DNA of 64,000 bases from an uncultured Verrucomicrobiota bacterium (GCA_903821635.1 CAIJLV010000105.1:62001-126000); one strand, 5' to 3'. Positions 1-8,912 are shown, counted from the stretch's first letter. The notes: generated from the sequence alone by a model not told the origin. Program-made: numbers and translations.

Positions 1-1158
1 CCGATCGCGACCGTGGACTTGGCTCGCTGCTTCGGGTGCACGCTTTGCGCCAAGGATTGTCCCTTTAACGCCATCACCATGGTTTCCCGGGGTGATGGTC
101 GGAAATTTGCCGTCCAGTCGTCGGTGGATCCGGACCTGTGCGTCGCGTGCGGCGTCTGCGCTGGCGCGTGTGATTCCGACGCCATCAACCTGCCGATCTT
201 CAACAGTCGGGAGGTGGGTAAGACCTTGAACGAGTGGCTGGAAACGGATGCGGCCGCCGGCCGGCCGTCATTTTTGGCCCTGCTCTGCGCCGAGGCGGCG
301 GGCGGCGGTTTACCCATCGACTCGCAGGGCCGGTGTCCGGAATTGCCGGGCTATCGGGTGAGTCGGGTGCCGTGTGTGGGTTGGATCAGCTCCGGGTTGC
401 TTGAGCGGGCCCTGCAACATGGGGCCAGCGGGGTCTTGATCGCCGGTTGCGCGGAGGGCGATCCCAACTGCCGCGAAGGCAACACTTGGCTGCGGCACCG
501 CTTGGAGGGGCACCGCGAACCCGCCCTCGATGGGCGCAAGGCGGATCGTTCCCAGATCCATTTTCTGCAACTCGATGCCGGCCGTTCCCGGGACTTGATC
601 ACGGCGGCGGCGAGTTTTCGCGACCGGCAGGCACCGCCCGCGCCCGCGCCGTCCACGGCGGGTTGGCGTTGGGTTGGCGCGTTGAGTCTCACGCTTGCGC
701 TGGGTGGTTTGACGCTGGTGGGCAGCCGGGTGCCGTATCGCACCCCGCACGATTCCCAGCCGGCCCTCGTCGTTTCCTTCAACCACAGCGGCCAAGCGTT
801 GGGACAGAAATACCTGTCGGCGGCCGACGCCGCCAAGCGGCTCCCGCACATGCGCCAGCAGGTGAACCTAACCCGCGAACGGGTGCCGGTGCGACTGCGC
901 GTGACGGTCGATGGCGTGGTGGTTCACGAGCAGAGCTACCCGGCCAAGGGGTTTGCCCACGACGGCCCCAGTTTGGCGTTGGAACGCTTGCCCGTGACGG
1001 CGGGGCGCCATCAGGTGCTCGTCGAAATGGCCGACACTCTGGAAAACGAATGGCCGCGGCAGTGGCGGGGCGAGGTGGTGATTGTGCCGGGCCAAGACCG
1101 AGTGCTGTTGTTCGCCACCCAAACCGGCTTCACGTGGCACGGGGCAGGGCTGCGCTAG
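1..1158 (+). CDS. Ferredoxin/FlpD (MvhD)-type electron-transfer protein with membrane anchor, 5' partial
   Basis: The reading frame is open to the left window edge, so the N-terminus is missing; a GTG at 13 is only an internal candidate. Two ferredoxin-type cluster motifs follow each other (CFGCTLCAKDCP, then CVACGVCAGACD), each able to bind a [4Fe-4S] cluster. Next comes a segment that matches the FlpD/MvhD 'hydrogenase iron-sulfur subunit' family (LLCAEAAGG, RVPCVGWI, VLIAGCAEGDPNCREGN), which in methanogens passes electrons to heterodisulfide reductase. Then there is one transmembrane helix (about codons 222-242) and a roughly 140-residue C-terminal domain, probably extracytoplasmic, that I do not recognise. 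I infer a membrane-attached electron-transfer subunit, perhaps of an HdrA- or cytochrome-b-linked complex encoded upstream. The physiological partner cannot be seen. Confidence 0.8.
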   Translation, partial: PIATVDLARCFGCTLCAKDCPFNAITMVSRGDGRKFAVQSSVDPDLCVACGVCAGACDSDAINLPIFNSREVGKTLNEWLETDAAAGRPSFLALLCAEAAGGGLPIDSQGRCPELPGYRVSRVPCVGWISSGLLERALQHGASGVLIAGCAEGDPNCREGNTWLRHRLEGHREPALDGRKADRSQIHFLQLDAGRSRDLITAAASFRDRQAPPAPAPSTAGWRWVGALSLTLALGGLTLVGSRVPYRTPHDSQPALVVSFNHSGQALGQKYLSAADAAKRLPHMRQQVNLTRERVPVRLRVTVDGVVVHEQSYPAKGFAHDGPSLALERLPVTAGRHQVLVEMADTLENEWPRQWRGEVVIVPGQDRVLLFATQTGFTWHGAGLR

Positions 1159-1249
1159 CCCGCTGGCCGACCGGTGAGCAAGTTTCCCAACGCCTCGCTT
1201 GAAAGCGGTGACTTCGTTCCTAGAGTTCGCTCTTCCTGACCAAAGTTAG

Positions 1250-3220
1250 ATGAGCGAGTCCAACCCTGCTTCGTCCGCCACCAGCGCCGCCGCCAAGCCC
1301 TGGTCGATTCCGTCCGCCCGCACGCTTTACAACGTGGACCGCTGGGGCGCGGGCTATTTCGACGTCAACGCAAATGGTCACGTCGTGGCCCGGCCCTTGC
1401 AAAATGGCGTGGAGGTGGAACTCACCGACATCGTCGAAGAAGCCAAGGCGCGGGGCCTGAAGTTTCCGTTGCTGATCCGGTTCCAAGACATTCTGCGACA
1501 CCGCGTGCAGGCCTTGAATGAGGCGTTCCGGGCTAGCATTGCGGAGTGCAATTACAAGGGCGTTTACCGCGGCGTATTCCCGATCAAGGTCAACCAGCTC
1601 CGCGAGGTCGTGGAAGAGATCCTCGAAGCCGGCCGGCCCTATAATTTCGGGCTGGAGGTGGGCTCCAAGCCGGAACTGTTTGCGGGTATGGCGCTGCAGA
1701 GCGAGCCGGGTTCGCTGATCATCTGCAACGGTTACAAGGACGCTCCGTTCATCAAGCTGGCCTTGCAGGGAATCAAGCTCGGCAAAAAGGTGATCATGGT
1801 CGTCGAGAAGCTGGAGGAGCTGAAGCAGATCATCGCCGTCTCGAAGCAGGTCGGGGTCGAGCCGATGATTGGCATTCGGGCGCGGTTGTTGAGCAAGGGC
1901 GCCGGGAAATGGGCGGAGAGCGGCGGCGAGAATGCGAAGTTCGGCTTGAGCACGACCGAGTTGCTCGCGGCTACCGAGCTGTTGCAGCGCGAAGGCTTGG
2001 CGGGGGCGTTCAAGTTGCTCCACTTCCACATCGGCTCGCAGGTGCCGGACATTCTCACGGTCAAGAAGGCGGTGCAGGAGGCGGCCCGGCTTTATGCCAA
2101 ACTCCACAAGATGGGTTTTCCGATGGAGTTTGTAGATGTCGGCGGCGGGTTGGGCGTGGATTACGATGGTTCGCGCAGCGCCTTCGATTCCTCTACCAAC
2201 TACACGCTTCAGGAATACACCAATGACGTGGTGTATTACCTCGCCGACGTGTGCAGCCAGGAAGGCGTCCCGCATCCGGACATTGTGAGTGAGTCTGGTC
2301 GGGCGCTGGTGGCGCACCACAGCGTGTTGCTGGTGGAGGTCTTCGGGGCGATCGACAAGACCCCGCCCGAACTCGACTTCCACTTTGCCGCGGGCGGCGA
2401 AGGCGAGCACCGGATCGTCAAGGAGCTGATCTACATCCGCGACAACCTGGAGAAGTTGAACAAGTTGGAGGCGTTTCATGACGCGCAGGAGCGGCGCGAC
2501 GACGCCCACCAGATGTTCACGCTTGGCGTGCTGGAGTTGCCGGACAAAGCGAAGATTGAGACGCTTTATTGGGAAATTTCCGAAGCCGTTGTCGAAAACT
2601 TCCGCGGCCAGAGCTACGTGCCGGATGAGATCCGCAAGTTGGAAGATTCGCTCGGTTACCAATATCTCTGCAATTTCTCCGTCTTTCAGTCGCTGCTGGA
2701 TCACTGGGCGCTGGGCCAACTGTTCCCGATCATGCCGATCGACCGTTTGGACGAACGGCCCACACGTGAAGGCACGTTGGTGGACATCACCTGCGACTCC
2801 GACGGCTGCATCAACAAGTTCGTAGACCTGAACGATGTCCGCGACACCCTGCCGATGCATGAGTTGAGGACCAACAGTCAGGGACAACAGGAGCCGTATC
2901 ACCTCGGTTTCTTCCTAATGGGCGCCTACCAAGACATCATGGGCGACCTGCACAACCTGTTTGGCCGCGTGAATGAAGTGCATGTGTTCCTCGAACCCGA
3001 CGAAGCCAACGGCTACTACGTGGAAGAAGTCATCGAGGGCAACACCATCAGCCAATCCCTTGGCGCCGTGCAGTATGACGAAAATGAACTGAAGCGGCAG
3101 ATGAAGGCGCAGGTGGATGCGGCGATCAAATCGGACCGCCTCAAGCCGAAGGAAGGCATGAGCCTGCTCGATGATTACGAAAAGGGACTGAAGGACTACA
3201 CCTACCTCTCGATTCACTGA
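1250..3220 (+). CDS. speA: Biosynthetic arginine decarboxylase
   Basis: 656 residues, the usual length for SpeA. The enzyme uses pyridoxal phosphate to decarboxylate arginine to agmatine, the first step of the arginine route to putrescine and spermidine. The PLP lysine is K113 in FPIKVNQ; the alanine-racemase-like barrel shows HFHIGSQV and the glycine-rich GGGLGVDY phosphate loop; the C-terminal beta domain holds the CDSDG motif that contributes the catalytic cysteine across the dimer. ATG at 1250 fits family N-termini (TLYNVDRWGAGYFDVN follows). No Shine-Dalgarno sequence is visible. The next gene is 73 bases downstream on the same strand. No agmatine-processing gene is nearby. Confidence 0.97.
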   Translation: MSESNPASSATSAAAKPWSIPSARTLYNVDRWGAGYFDVNANGHVVARPLQNGVEVELTDIVEEAKARGLKFPLLIRFQDILRHRVQALNEAFRASIAECNYKGVYRGVFPIKVNQLREVVEEILEAGRPYNFGLEVGSKPELFAGMALQSEPGSLIICNGYKDAPFIKLALQGIKLGKKVIMVVEKLEELKQIIAVSKQVGVEPMIGIRARLLSKGAGKWAESGGENAKFGLSTTELLAATELLQREGLAGAFKLLHFHIGSQVPDILTVKKAVQEAARLYAKLHKMGFPMEFVDVGGGLGVDYDGSRSAFDSSTNYTLQEYTNDVVYYLADVCSQEGVPHPDIVSESGRALVAHHSVLLVEVFGAIDKTPPELDFHFAAGGEGEHRIVKELIYIRDNLEKLNKLEAFHDAQERRDDAHQMFTLGVLELPDKAKIETLYWEISEAVVENFRGQSYVPDEIRKLEDSLGYQYLCNFSVFQSLLDHWALGQLFPIMPIDRLDERPTREGTLVDITCDSDGCINKFVDLNDVRDTLPMHELRTNSQGQQEPYHLGFFLMGAYQDIMGDLHNLFGRVNEVHVFLEPDEANGYYVEEVIEGNTISQSLGAVQYDENELKRQMKAQVDAAIKSDRLKPKEGMSLLDDYEKGLKDYTYLSIH

Positions 3221-3293
3221 GTGAATTTGGTGCAATTTCACTTCGAGTGGGTGGCTGGCCCGGCCGCCCGCGGGCGCAGGTAGGCGGGAAATC

Positions 3294-3974
3294 ATGGCCC
3301 AGTCTGAAGTCATCCCCGCGCTGGCCCGCGTCGTTCGCGGGCTCTCCGCTTTGTTTTGGGGGCTCCCGCTGGTCGTGCTGCTCGACACCAAAACCGCGCT
3401 CAACGATTCTTGGCAATCATGGGGATTTTTCCCCGTGCTGTTCGCCGCCGGGTTGCTGCTGTTCGGGCTGTTTGAATTGCGACAATTTCAACCGCACGAG
3501 CGGATTTGGATTTCGGCGCTCGAACGCGCCCAAGTGGTCGGCCTGATCCTGCTGGCGCTCGCCCCCGTCACGTTCTGGTGGAATCGCATGCCGGCGGAAC
3601 CCTTCTTCCTAGGCGGCATCCTCCTGCTGTTGGTCGCCGGACTCACCTTCCTGTTAGCCCTCAACCAAGTGATGCTCCGTCTGGCGGCCATGCTGCCGGA
3701 TGAAACCTTGCGCTCGGAAACGCGTTTCTTCGTGCGCTGGAACCGTTTCTTTCTCGGCCTGCTCGGCCTGCTCCTCGGTGCCTACTTTGCGCTCCTGCGC
3801 ACGCCGGTCCTGCCGGACTTCTTGGTGCCAGTCGTCATGGTCTTCGAGTGGGTCAAGACGTGGCTGATCCTGATCCTCGCCCTGCTGCCCGTGTCGCTGA
3901 CGATGACCCTGCTATGGAAGACCAAGGAGGTCATCGTGGTGAGTGTGTTCCGGCCGGCCGGGCCCCCCAATTAA
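3294..3974 (+). CDS. Polytopic membrane protein of unknown function
   Basis: 226 residues with about six hydrophobic segments (near residues 14-32, 43-60, 79-95, 104-124, 149-167 and 180-205) separated by short charged loops. I do not recognise the family; there is no obvious transporter or enzyme signature. ATG at 3294 is preceded by a GGCGGGAA stretch that could serve as a weak ribosome site. It lies downstream of speA on the same strand and converges with the next gene, whose stop is 27 bases away. Function is unknown; it is most likely an inner-membrane protein. Confidence 0.75.
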   Translation: MAQSEVIPALARVVRGLSALFWGLPLVVLLDTKTALNDSWQSWGFFPVLFAAGLLLFGLFELRQFQPHERIWISALERAQVVGLILLALAPVTFWWNRMPAEPFFLGGILLLLVAGLTFLLALNQVMLRLAAMLPDETLRSETRFFVRWNRFFLGLLGLLLGAYFALLRTPVLPDFLVPVVMVFEWVKTWLILILALLPVSLTMTLLWKTKEVIVVSVFRPAGPPN

Positions 3975-4000
3975 GGCCGCTCGGTCTCCCGCAAATCCGC

Positions 4001-5245
4001 TTAAGGTTCCTTAAGCCAGTCCGCGAAGGGCGACGACTCGGGCAGGTCGAAGGCCTGCTTCAGCCAACCCGCTTGTTGCCGTTGCCACGCCTCGAAGGCG
4101 CCCGGAAGCGGGGCCAGCGTTTCCTGGACGGCCGCCTCATGCCGCACCCGCAAGGCGGCCAACTCCGCCGTCCGTTCCGCCCGGGACAAGGACGGGTTTC
4201 GGGCTGATTGCTCCGCTTGGGTCTGCATGTCCTTTTGCGCCTGCCACAGCGCGTTCAGTTCTGACTCACCCAGACCGGTTCGCCGGGAGAGGTTGCGGAG
4301 TTGTTGGTAGGTGTCGTCTTGGGCCCGCTCGAATTCCGCGAACCGCTCCGGTCCCAGCAGGGCCTTGATCCCCGTCTCCTTCTCCTCCGCGGACGTGGCT
4401 GCGGGATAGCCGTGGTCACGGTCGGTGTCCTTTAACCGGGCGATTTCCGCCAACTCCGTCGGGGATAGTTCGACGCCGTCCAAGCTCTTCGCCCAGTCGG
4501 CGCGGTTGGAGTTGCGGGCGCGCCATTCGGTCAACTCCTCCGGAGTCAGCAGCCGCGCCAATTCCGCCTCGAAGCCCGCCCGCGCCTGTTGGCTGAGTTC
4601 TTCCTGGAGCTGCGGCTGGGGCTGGGTGGTCCGGGCCTCCTGGATCAGCTCATCCCGGTTTCGTTCCGCGGCCAGCACCTGGTCGGCCAGAGTCGGCGGT
4701 AGGAAGCTCACGCGCACGTCGGGTCGGGAAGCGGGCGGGGCAGCCGACTCGCTCCAATGGCCCGGGAACAATTGAGCGAGGGCCGCCTCGCGTTCCGCCT
4801 CTGCCGCCTCGAAGTGCTTTTCCAGCTCCTCTTTCCATTGCCGGGCCGGCGGGCAGAACACCTCCCAGAAGTGGGCGGAGATTTCGGCGGCCAACGCGTG
4901 CTGGCGTTGGGTGAAGTGCCGATTCACCAACGGCACGAGGATGTGTCGCACCGTCGGGCGTGGACACCCGCAGGCAACCAGTTCGTCCCGGTAGCGGCGC
5001 CAATCGCCCGTCGAAAACCGGGACCAGTCCACCGCCTCCGTGGCCAACGGAGCCAATCCCGGATCGGCCACGCCTTGGGTTGGGGCGGGCGGCTGCGCCC
5101 CGGCGGAGACGGTGACGAACGGCGCCGCGGGAGCAACGCCGGCGGTGGGTGCGGGCACGGTGTGGGGCCGCCAAACCCAGCCGAGACCTAGGACGAGCGC
5201 CGCGTTCAGCGCCAATGAAAGGAGCAGCCCATTGGGGTTCCTCAT
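4001..5245 (-). CDS. Membrane-anchored paralogue A with coiled-coil C-terminus
   Basis: 414 residues from the ATG at 5245. An N-terminal hydrophobic helix (LLLSLALNAALVLGLGW) anchors a long, charged, alpha-helical exterior domain rich in E, R, A and Q. The motif ELVACGCPRPTVRHIL after the anchor matches the equivalent LRAAGCPDETVCDLL of the upstream gene, so the two are paralogues. This architecture recurs in Verrucomicrobiota but has no known function that I can name. The ATG overlaps the upstream gene's TGA as ATGA, which suggests translational coupling; an ATG 12 bases earlier (5257) is an alternative and sits right after GGAAGG. Confidence 0.8.
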   Translation of the reverse strand: MRNPNGLLLSLALNAALVLGLGWVWRPHTVPAPTAGVAPAAPFVTVSAGAQPPAPTQGVADPGLAPLATEAVDWSRFSTGDWRRYRDELVACGCPRPTVRHILVPLVNRHFTQRQHALAAEISAHFWEVFCPPARQWKEELEKHFEAAEAEREAALAQLFPGHWSESAAPPASRPDVRVSFLPPTLADQVLAAERNRDELIQEARTTQPQPQLQEELSQQARAGFEAELARLLTPEELTEWRARNSNRADWAKSLDGVELSPTELAEIARLKDTDRDHGYPAATSAEEKETGIKALLGPERFAEFERAQDDTYQQLRNLSRRTGLGESELNALWQAQKDMQTQAEQSARNPSLSRAERTAELAALRVRHEAAVQETLAPLPGAFEAWQRQQAGWLKQAFDLPESSPFADWLKEP

Positions 5246-6534
5246 GGCTGCTGCCATCCTTCCTGAGCCGCTTGAAGCAGCCACTTGCGAAGTTGCTCGG
5301 TGCGGTTGGTGGCGGGAACCCGGCTCAGGTTTTGCTCCAGCTGGGCCAGCGCGGCTTCATGGGCGGCTTGGAAGTCCGCCCTCACCGCCGCGGGCTGTTC
5401 CCGGCCGGTCTCGGCCAAGGCGGCTACCGTCCGCTGGAATTGATCCAACTCCGCAAACACCCGCCGGGGCGTGGCGGCGTCCAAACCGAATTTTTCCGCC
5501 CACTCCCGAGTGGTGGCATACGTCGGGCCCGACCGGAGCCGCAATTCTTCGGCCCGGGCCTCCCCCAGCACCTCCCGTTGGTCCGCGTCTCGTTGCGCCG
5601 CCGAACGGCTGGGCCGCTCATTACGGGACCACACCCGGTCCAAGGAGAATTCCCGCTCCAGATGGTTTTCGCCCGCCCGCAAACCGCGGCGTAACAGTTC
5701 CCGAAATTCGGTCGGCGTCAGGGCCAGCGCCGCTACCGATTCATCGGCCAAACCGAGCCCCTGCAGCAACGCCTCAGCGCGAAGACAGACTTCCTCGAAA
5801 TCCGCGGCGCTGAGCACGCGTCCGAACTGTTCGGTGAAGCGGCGGGATTCAGCCGCCAACCAGTGGAGGTCCGCCGGCAGCACCACGGCTTGCGTCTGCT
5901 CCCGCCACCGGTGTTCGAATCGCGCCCTCGTGATGAGCAGATCCACCAGCGCCAACTGGCGTTCGCGGGGCAGGAAACCGGCGGCGACTCGCAGCATCAG
6001 GTCTACTCTGTAGCCCTCCTCTTCGGGCCATTCGACGAGACAACCCAGCTCGGTCAGTAACTCCGCCTGTGCTTGTTGCCAGCGCGAAACCTCCGCTTCA
6101 ACAGCTTGGCGGTGGGCCACCAGTTGGGCGCCCGAAAGCCAGAAGTTGGTCTGAAACCGCGCCGTCTCGGTGCGGGTCGCGATGACTTGGTTGCCCTCTG
6201 GGCGGAGGAGGTCGCAGACCGTTTCATCCGGGCAGCCGGCCGCCCGGAGATTGGCGGCGAACTTCCGCAGGTCTGCCGACTTTAGGCGCGACCACGGAGT
6301 CGGTTCGTGGCTGCGGCTGGCGTTTTGGTGGTGCCGCAGCTTGGCCCGGGCTGAACCCGCCATGGGCTCCCCGGCTTCCGTCGAGGCCATGCCCCCGCTG
6401 GGCGCGTCCGGCGGGGTTTCGCGGGGCCGGTCCGGCCGCAGAAAAATCAGGCCGACGACGAGCAGGAAATTCAGGCCGATGCTGAACCCCAATAGCCGGC
6501 GCCGGCCGGCAGTGGATTCAGTCGCGGGTGTCAT
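5242..6534 (-). CDS. Membrane-anchored paralogue B with coiled-coil C-terminus
   Basis: 430 residues. After a short basic N-terminus there is one transmembrane helix (LLGFSIGLNFLLVVGLIFL), a proline/serine-rich linker, then LRAAGCPDETVCDLLRPEGN, the same motif found at the same place in the following gene. The remainder is alpha-helical and rich in E, A, R and Q. It is translationally coupled to paralogue A through an ATGA overlap at 5242-5245. No catalytic motif is visible, and periplasmic orientation is inferred from the anchor. The duplicated pair may form a hetero-oligomer or sense envelope state, but this is speculation. Confidence 0.8.
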   Translation of the reverse strand: MTPATESTAGRRRLLGFSIGLNFLLVVGLIFLRPDRPRETPPDAPSGGMASTEAGEPMAGSARAKLRHHQNASRSHEPTPWSRLKSADLRKFAANLRAAGCPDETVCDLLRPEGNQVIATRTETARFQTNFWLSGAQLVAHRQAVEAEVSRWQQAQAELLTELGCLVEWPEEEGYRVDLMLRVAAGFLPRERQLALVDLLITRARFEHRWREQTQAVVLPADLHWLAAESRRFTEQFGRVLSAADFEEVCLRAEALLQGLGLADESVAALALTPTEFRELLRRGLRAGENHLEREFSLDRVWSRNERPSRSAAQRDADQREVLGEARAEELRLRSGPTYATTREWAEKFGLDAATPRRVFAELDQFQRTVAALAETGREQPAAVRADFQAAHEAALAQLEQNLSRVPATNRTEQLRKWLLQAAQEGWQQP

Positions 6535-6829
6535 GCCCCCATCGGTGCCGGGTCAGCCCCGCCTTGGCAAGTGCGCCGGTGGTCAGAGGGCGTCCAAGTT
6601 CCCGGCGGAAGTATTCGCCCTGCCGGAGCACGCCGTTGGTGCTGCCGTCCACCTGGACGGTGGCGGTGGTCTGGGCCGCGCCCTGCACCTCCAGGTAACG
6701 GGGATGGGTGCGCGTCGTGTAGAGGTTGAGCGAGTTCACGGAATACGTGGCGGCTCGGAGCGCCGCGCCCCCCCCGGCGTAACGTCTTCCGTCCACCCAA
6801 CCGAAGCAACGGCAGCCCACAGGGCGCAC
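6518..6829 (-). pseudogene. Remnant of an Rhs/YD-repeat protein
   Basis: A 103-codon open frame whose middle (SVNSLNLYTTRT, then TVQVDGSTNGVLRQGEYFRR) looks like the stretch preceding the RHS repeat-associated core in verrucomicrobial Rhs proteins, where phrases such as 'VNSLNQYTxR' and 'RQGxYFRxEL' are common. Nothing else of an Rhs protein (YD repeats, core DPxGL motif) is present. The frame runs 17 bases into the start of paralogue B, unlike a healthy gene. I read it as a decayed fragment left by recombination; the assignment rests on remembered family patterns. It could also be annotated as a hypothetical protein. Confidence 0.5.
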
Positions 6830-6856
6830 GAAGGCGTCTTATTTGGGGACGGGGGT

Positions 6857-7498
6857 TCAGGCGGTTAGCCGGCGTCGGAACTCGCGGCAAGCGGCCGCCA
6901 CGTCGGGCGCGTTCAGGAGGGCGGACACGACGCAGATGCGGGTGGCGCCGGCGGTGAGGACCGAATCCAAATTGCCCAGATGGATGCCGCCGATGGCGAA
7001 CCATGGAACTTCCAGATGGTCTGCCGCCCACCGCACGTAATCGAGCGTGACCGCGGCGCGGCCGGGTTTGGTGCCCGTGGGAAAGACTGGGCCGATGGCC
7101 ACGTAGTCTGCACCCGCCGCCACCGCGCGCAGGGCCTGTTCCGGCGCGTGGGAGCTCAGCCCGATTTCACACGTGGGCGGTCGCCCGCCCAATTGGCTGA
7201 CCTGCGTAAAACCTGCGTCGAAGAAATCTTCCTGCCCCAAGTGGCAGACGTCGGCTCCCACGGCAGTTGCGAGGTCGAGGTGATCGTTGATGACGAACCG
7301 GACGGCAGCGCGTTGGACCACGGGGGCGATGGCCTCGGCGAGGCGCCGCACGGCGTCGAGGGGCTGCCCCTTGGCCCGGAGTTGGAGGAGATCGGAGCCG
7401 CCGTCACAGAGTTGGCGGGCGAGTTCCGCGGGATCCCGGCCTGCGAGATAGGCGGTGTCCACGAAGGTGTAGAGGCGGCAGTCGGCGAGTGGTTTCAA
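6857..7498 (-). CDS. thiE: Thiamine phosphate synthase
   Basis: 213 residues. ThiE joins HMP-pyrophosphate and HET-phosphate (THZ-P) to give thiamine phosphate in the cytosol. The TIM-barrel signatures are all present: LLQLRAKG, FVINDHLDLA, GADVCHLGQED, IGLSSH, ADYVAIGPVFPTGTKPG and PWFAIGGI. The start is a TTG at 7498; no ATG or GTG precedes the conserved CRLYTFVDT segment, so TTG is the best choice. A 16-base perfect palindrome lies 45 bases upstream and may be an operator. No TPP riboswitch (CUGAGA ... ACCUGA pattern) is visible upstream, and no other thi gene is in the window. Confidence 0.93.
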   Translation of the reverse strand: MKPLADCRLYTFVDTAYLAGRDPAELARQLCDGGSDLLQLRAKGQPLDAVRRLAEAIAPVVQRAAVRFVINDHLDLATAVGADVCHLGQEDFFDAGFTQVSQLGGRPPTCEIGLSSHAPEQALRAVAAGADYVAIGPVFPTGTKPGRAAVTLDYVRWAADHLEVPWFAIGGIHLGNLDSVLTAGATRICVVSALLNAPDVAAACREFRRRLTA

Positions 7499-7542
7499 CG
7501 GTGGGACGAGAAAAAGGAATTGGTTGGGCGGAGGTGCTGAAA

Positions 7543-7558
7543 CCGCTGAATTCAGCGG
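7543..7558. promoter_or_regulatory. Perfect 16-base palindrome upstream of thiE
   Basis: CCGCTGAATTCAGCGG is a perfect inverted repeat with no spacer, centred about 52 bases upstream of the thiE start in the gap between thiE and the prepilin-like gene. Its size and symmetry fit a dimeric repressor site, or it could form a small RNA hairpin. No T-tract follows on either strand, so it is not an intrinsic terminator. The rest of 7499-7685 shows nothing recognisable. Confidence 0.35.
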
Positions 7559-7685
7559 CGGCCGAACCCACGGGCTGCGCGGGCAGGGGCGGGAGCGCTC
7601 TCGTCGCGGCCGGCCTCATCGCCGTGGTCGCGGCGCGCCGGGGATTAAAGCTTTAGCCGGCTCACCTGCGGGTTTGCCGAGTGGC

Positions 7686-8549
7686 TTACTTGAGCTGGGT
7701 GGCGTGGTCACGCAGCCACTGGTGGTCCTTTTTGCTCAGTTCCTGCATGCCGCCGCCGTGATCATGCCAAGGGCCATTCTCGGGCTCGCGGCGCTTGGTA
7801 AAACGGGCGTCCGCCCAGCGGTGGGAATCGGAGTGACCGTCAAGGTAGGCGAAGTTGGAACCCTGCCCGTGAATATCATTGGGGATGTGGTAGGTGCCCG
7901 TGCCGGTCATCATGACGCCGAAGAAGGGACGGCAGACGCTGAACGGGTGCATGTCGACAAAGCTGTAGATGTCCGATGGGGCGGCGGCGTCGCTGGTCTT
8001 CTTGAAGATGCGCCATTTGCCGCTGGCATCGCCTTGGAAGTTGTAGGCGGAGCCGGTCCAGCCCACGAAGGAATTCAGGCCGTAAGTGCGGGCGGGGAGC
8101 TCCTTTTTATTACTGTCCGTGATGATCTTTCGGGATTCGCCGGGGCAACGGAAGGAGCCTTTCACGCCGAGATAAGGCGCGATGAGCGAGGCTCTCGGCG
8201 AGGTGAGAAATTTGGAGGCGTTTGCCTCGGTGAGTTGGCTTTGCTCGCGGCCTTCGACCCAAATTCTGGCGACAAAATTGGCGGGAATCGGATTGCCGGC
8301 CGCGTCAAAGGAGAGGCCGGTTTCACCTGCGCCGTTGGGAATCACGGCGTCACCGAAATCGGTCGAGTAGGTGATGGAGCCGAGCATGAGCTGCTTGGTG
8401 TTGTTGAGGCAGGCGATGCCGGTCGCCTTGGCCTTGGCCTTGCCGAGGGCGGGCAGGAGCATGCCCGCCAAGATGGCGATGATGGCGATCACCACCAGCA
8501 ACTCGATGAGGGTGAAGCCGTGGCGGCGAATCGGAAGAGCAGCTTGCAT
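7686..8549 (-). CDS. Prepilin-type N-terminal cleavage/H-X9-DG domain protein
   Basis: 287 residues from ATG 8549. The N-terminus carries the type IV pilin-like processing signal ([18 protein letters not shown], cleavage after G, then E at +5) followed by a hydrophobic helix. The C-terminus carries the H-X9-DG pattern exactly ([13 protein letters not shown]). Proteins of this kind are numerous in Verrucomicrobiota and Planctomycetota, are exported by a type II secretion/pilus-like system and have unknown individual roles. The frame is open a further 102 codons upstream, but that part overlaps the TPR gene and is not pilin-like. It follows the TPR gene by 46 bases. Confidence 0.92.
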   Translation of the reverse strand: MQAALPIRRHGFTLIELLVVIAIIAILAGMLLPALGKAKAKATGIACLNNTKQLMLGSITYSTDFGDAVIPNGAGETGLSFDAAGNPIPANFVARIWVEGREQSQLTEANASKFLTSPRASLIAPYLGVKGSFRCPGESRKIITDSNKKELPARTYGLNSFVGWTGSAYNFQGDASGKWRIFKKTSDAAAPSDIYSFVDMHPFSVCRPFFGVMMTGTGTYHIPNDIHGQGSNFAYLDGHSDSHRWADARFTKRREPENGPWHDHGGGMQELSKKDHQWLRDHATQLK

Positions 8550-8595
8550 GCGGAATCTCGGCGTGGTGATGGGCGGACAGTAGGAACTGGGCGTT

Positions 8596-8907
8596 TCACT
8601 GCAAGTCTGCAAGCAAGCTCTCCAGTTCGGCTTGGGGGCCTTCGTGGTGCTGGACCACGGCCAACTCCAGCGCGCGTTCAAAGGCGTGGCGGGCGCCTGC
8701 CCGGTTACCCGTCGCCAAGTCGCATTTTCCGAGCAGGATTTGCACGACCATCCAATCGGGTTTTTTGGCGAGGGCGAGGGCCAGGTGGGTCCGGGCTTCG
8801 TCGTAGTCACCGAGATCAAACAGGGCTTTGCCGAGACTGAAGCGGCCCAACTCATTCTGGGGAAACTGCGCGACCATCTGGCGTTGGCGGGCGAGGGAAT
8901 CGTTCAT
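8596..8907 (-). CDS. Small TPR-repeat protein
   Basis: 103 residues from ATG 8907. Two to three tetratricopeptide-like helix pairs are visible ([51 protein letters not shown]), with the usual W/L/G/Y/A/A spacing, so it is probably a protein-binding scaffold. There is no signal peptide; it is likely cytosolic. It starts 5 bases after the murJ stop on the same strand, so it is almost certainly co-transcribed with murJ. The partner is unknown. Confidence 0.82.
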   Translation of the reverse strand: MNDSLARQRQMVAQFPQNELGRFSLGKALFDLGDYDEARTHLALALAKKPDWMVVQILLGKCDLATGNRAGARHAFERALELAVVQHHEGPQAELESLLADLQ

Positions 8908-8912
8908 GGAAA

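Noticed and set aside
1220..2902. Long open frame antisense to speA
   Set aside because: It mirrors the codon bias of a highly conserved gene and shows no family similarity; speA motifs are intact on the other strand.
7499..7685. TPP riboswitch before thiE
   Set aside because: No CUGAGA/ACCUGA pair or typical P2-P5 arrangement is present.
7524..8840. 438-codon plus-strand frame
   Set aside because: It is antisense to the prepilin-like gene with clear pilin motifs; low-complexity composition only.
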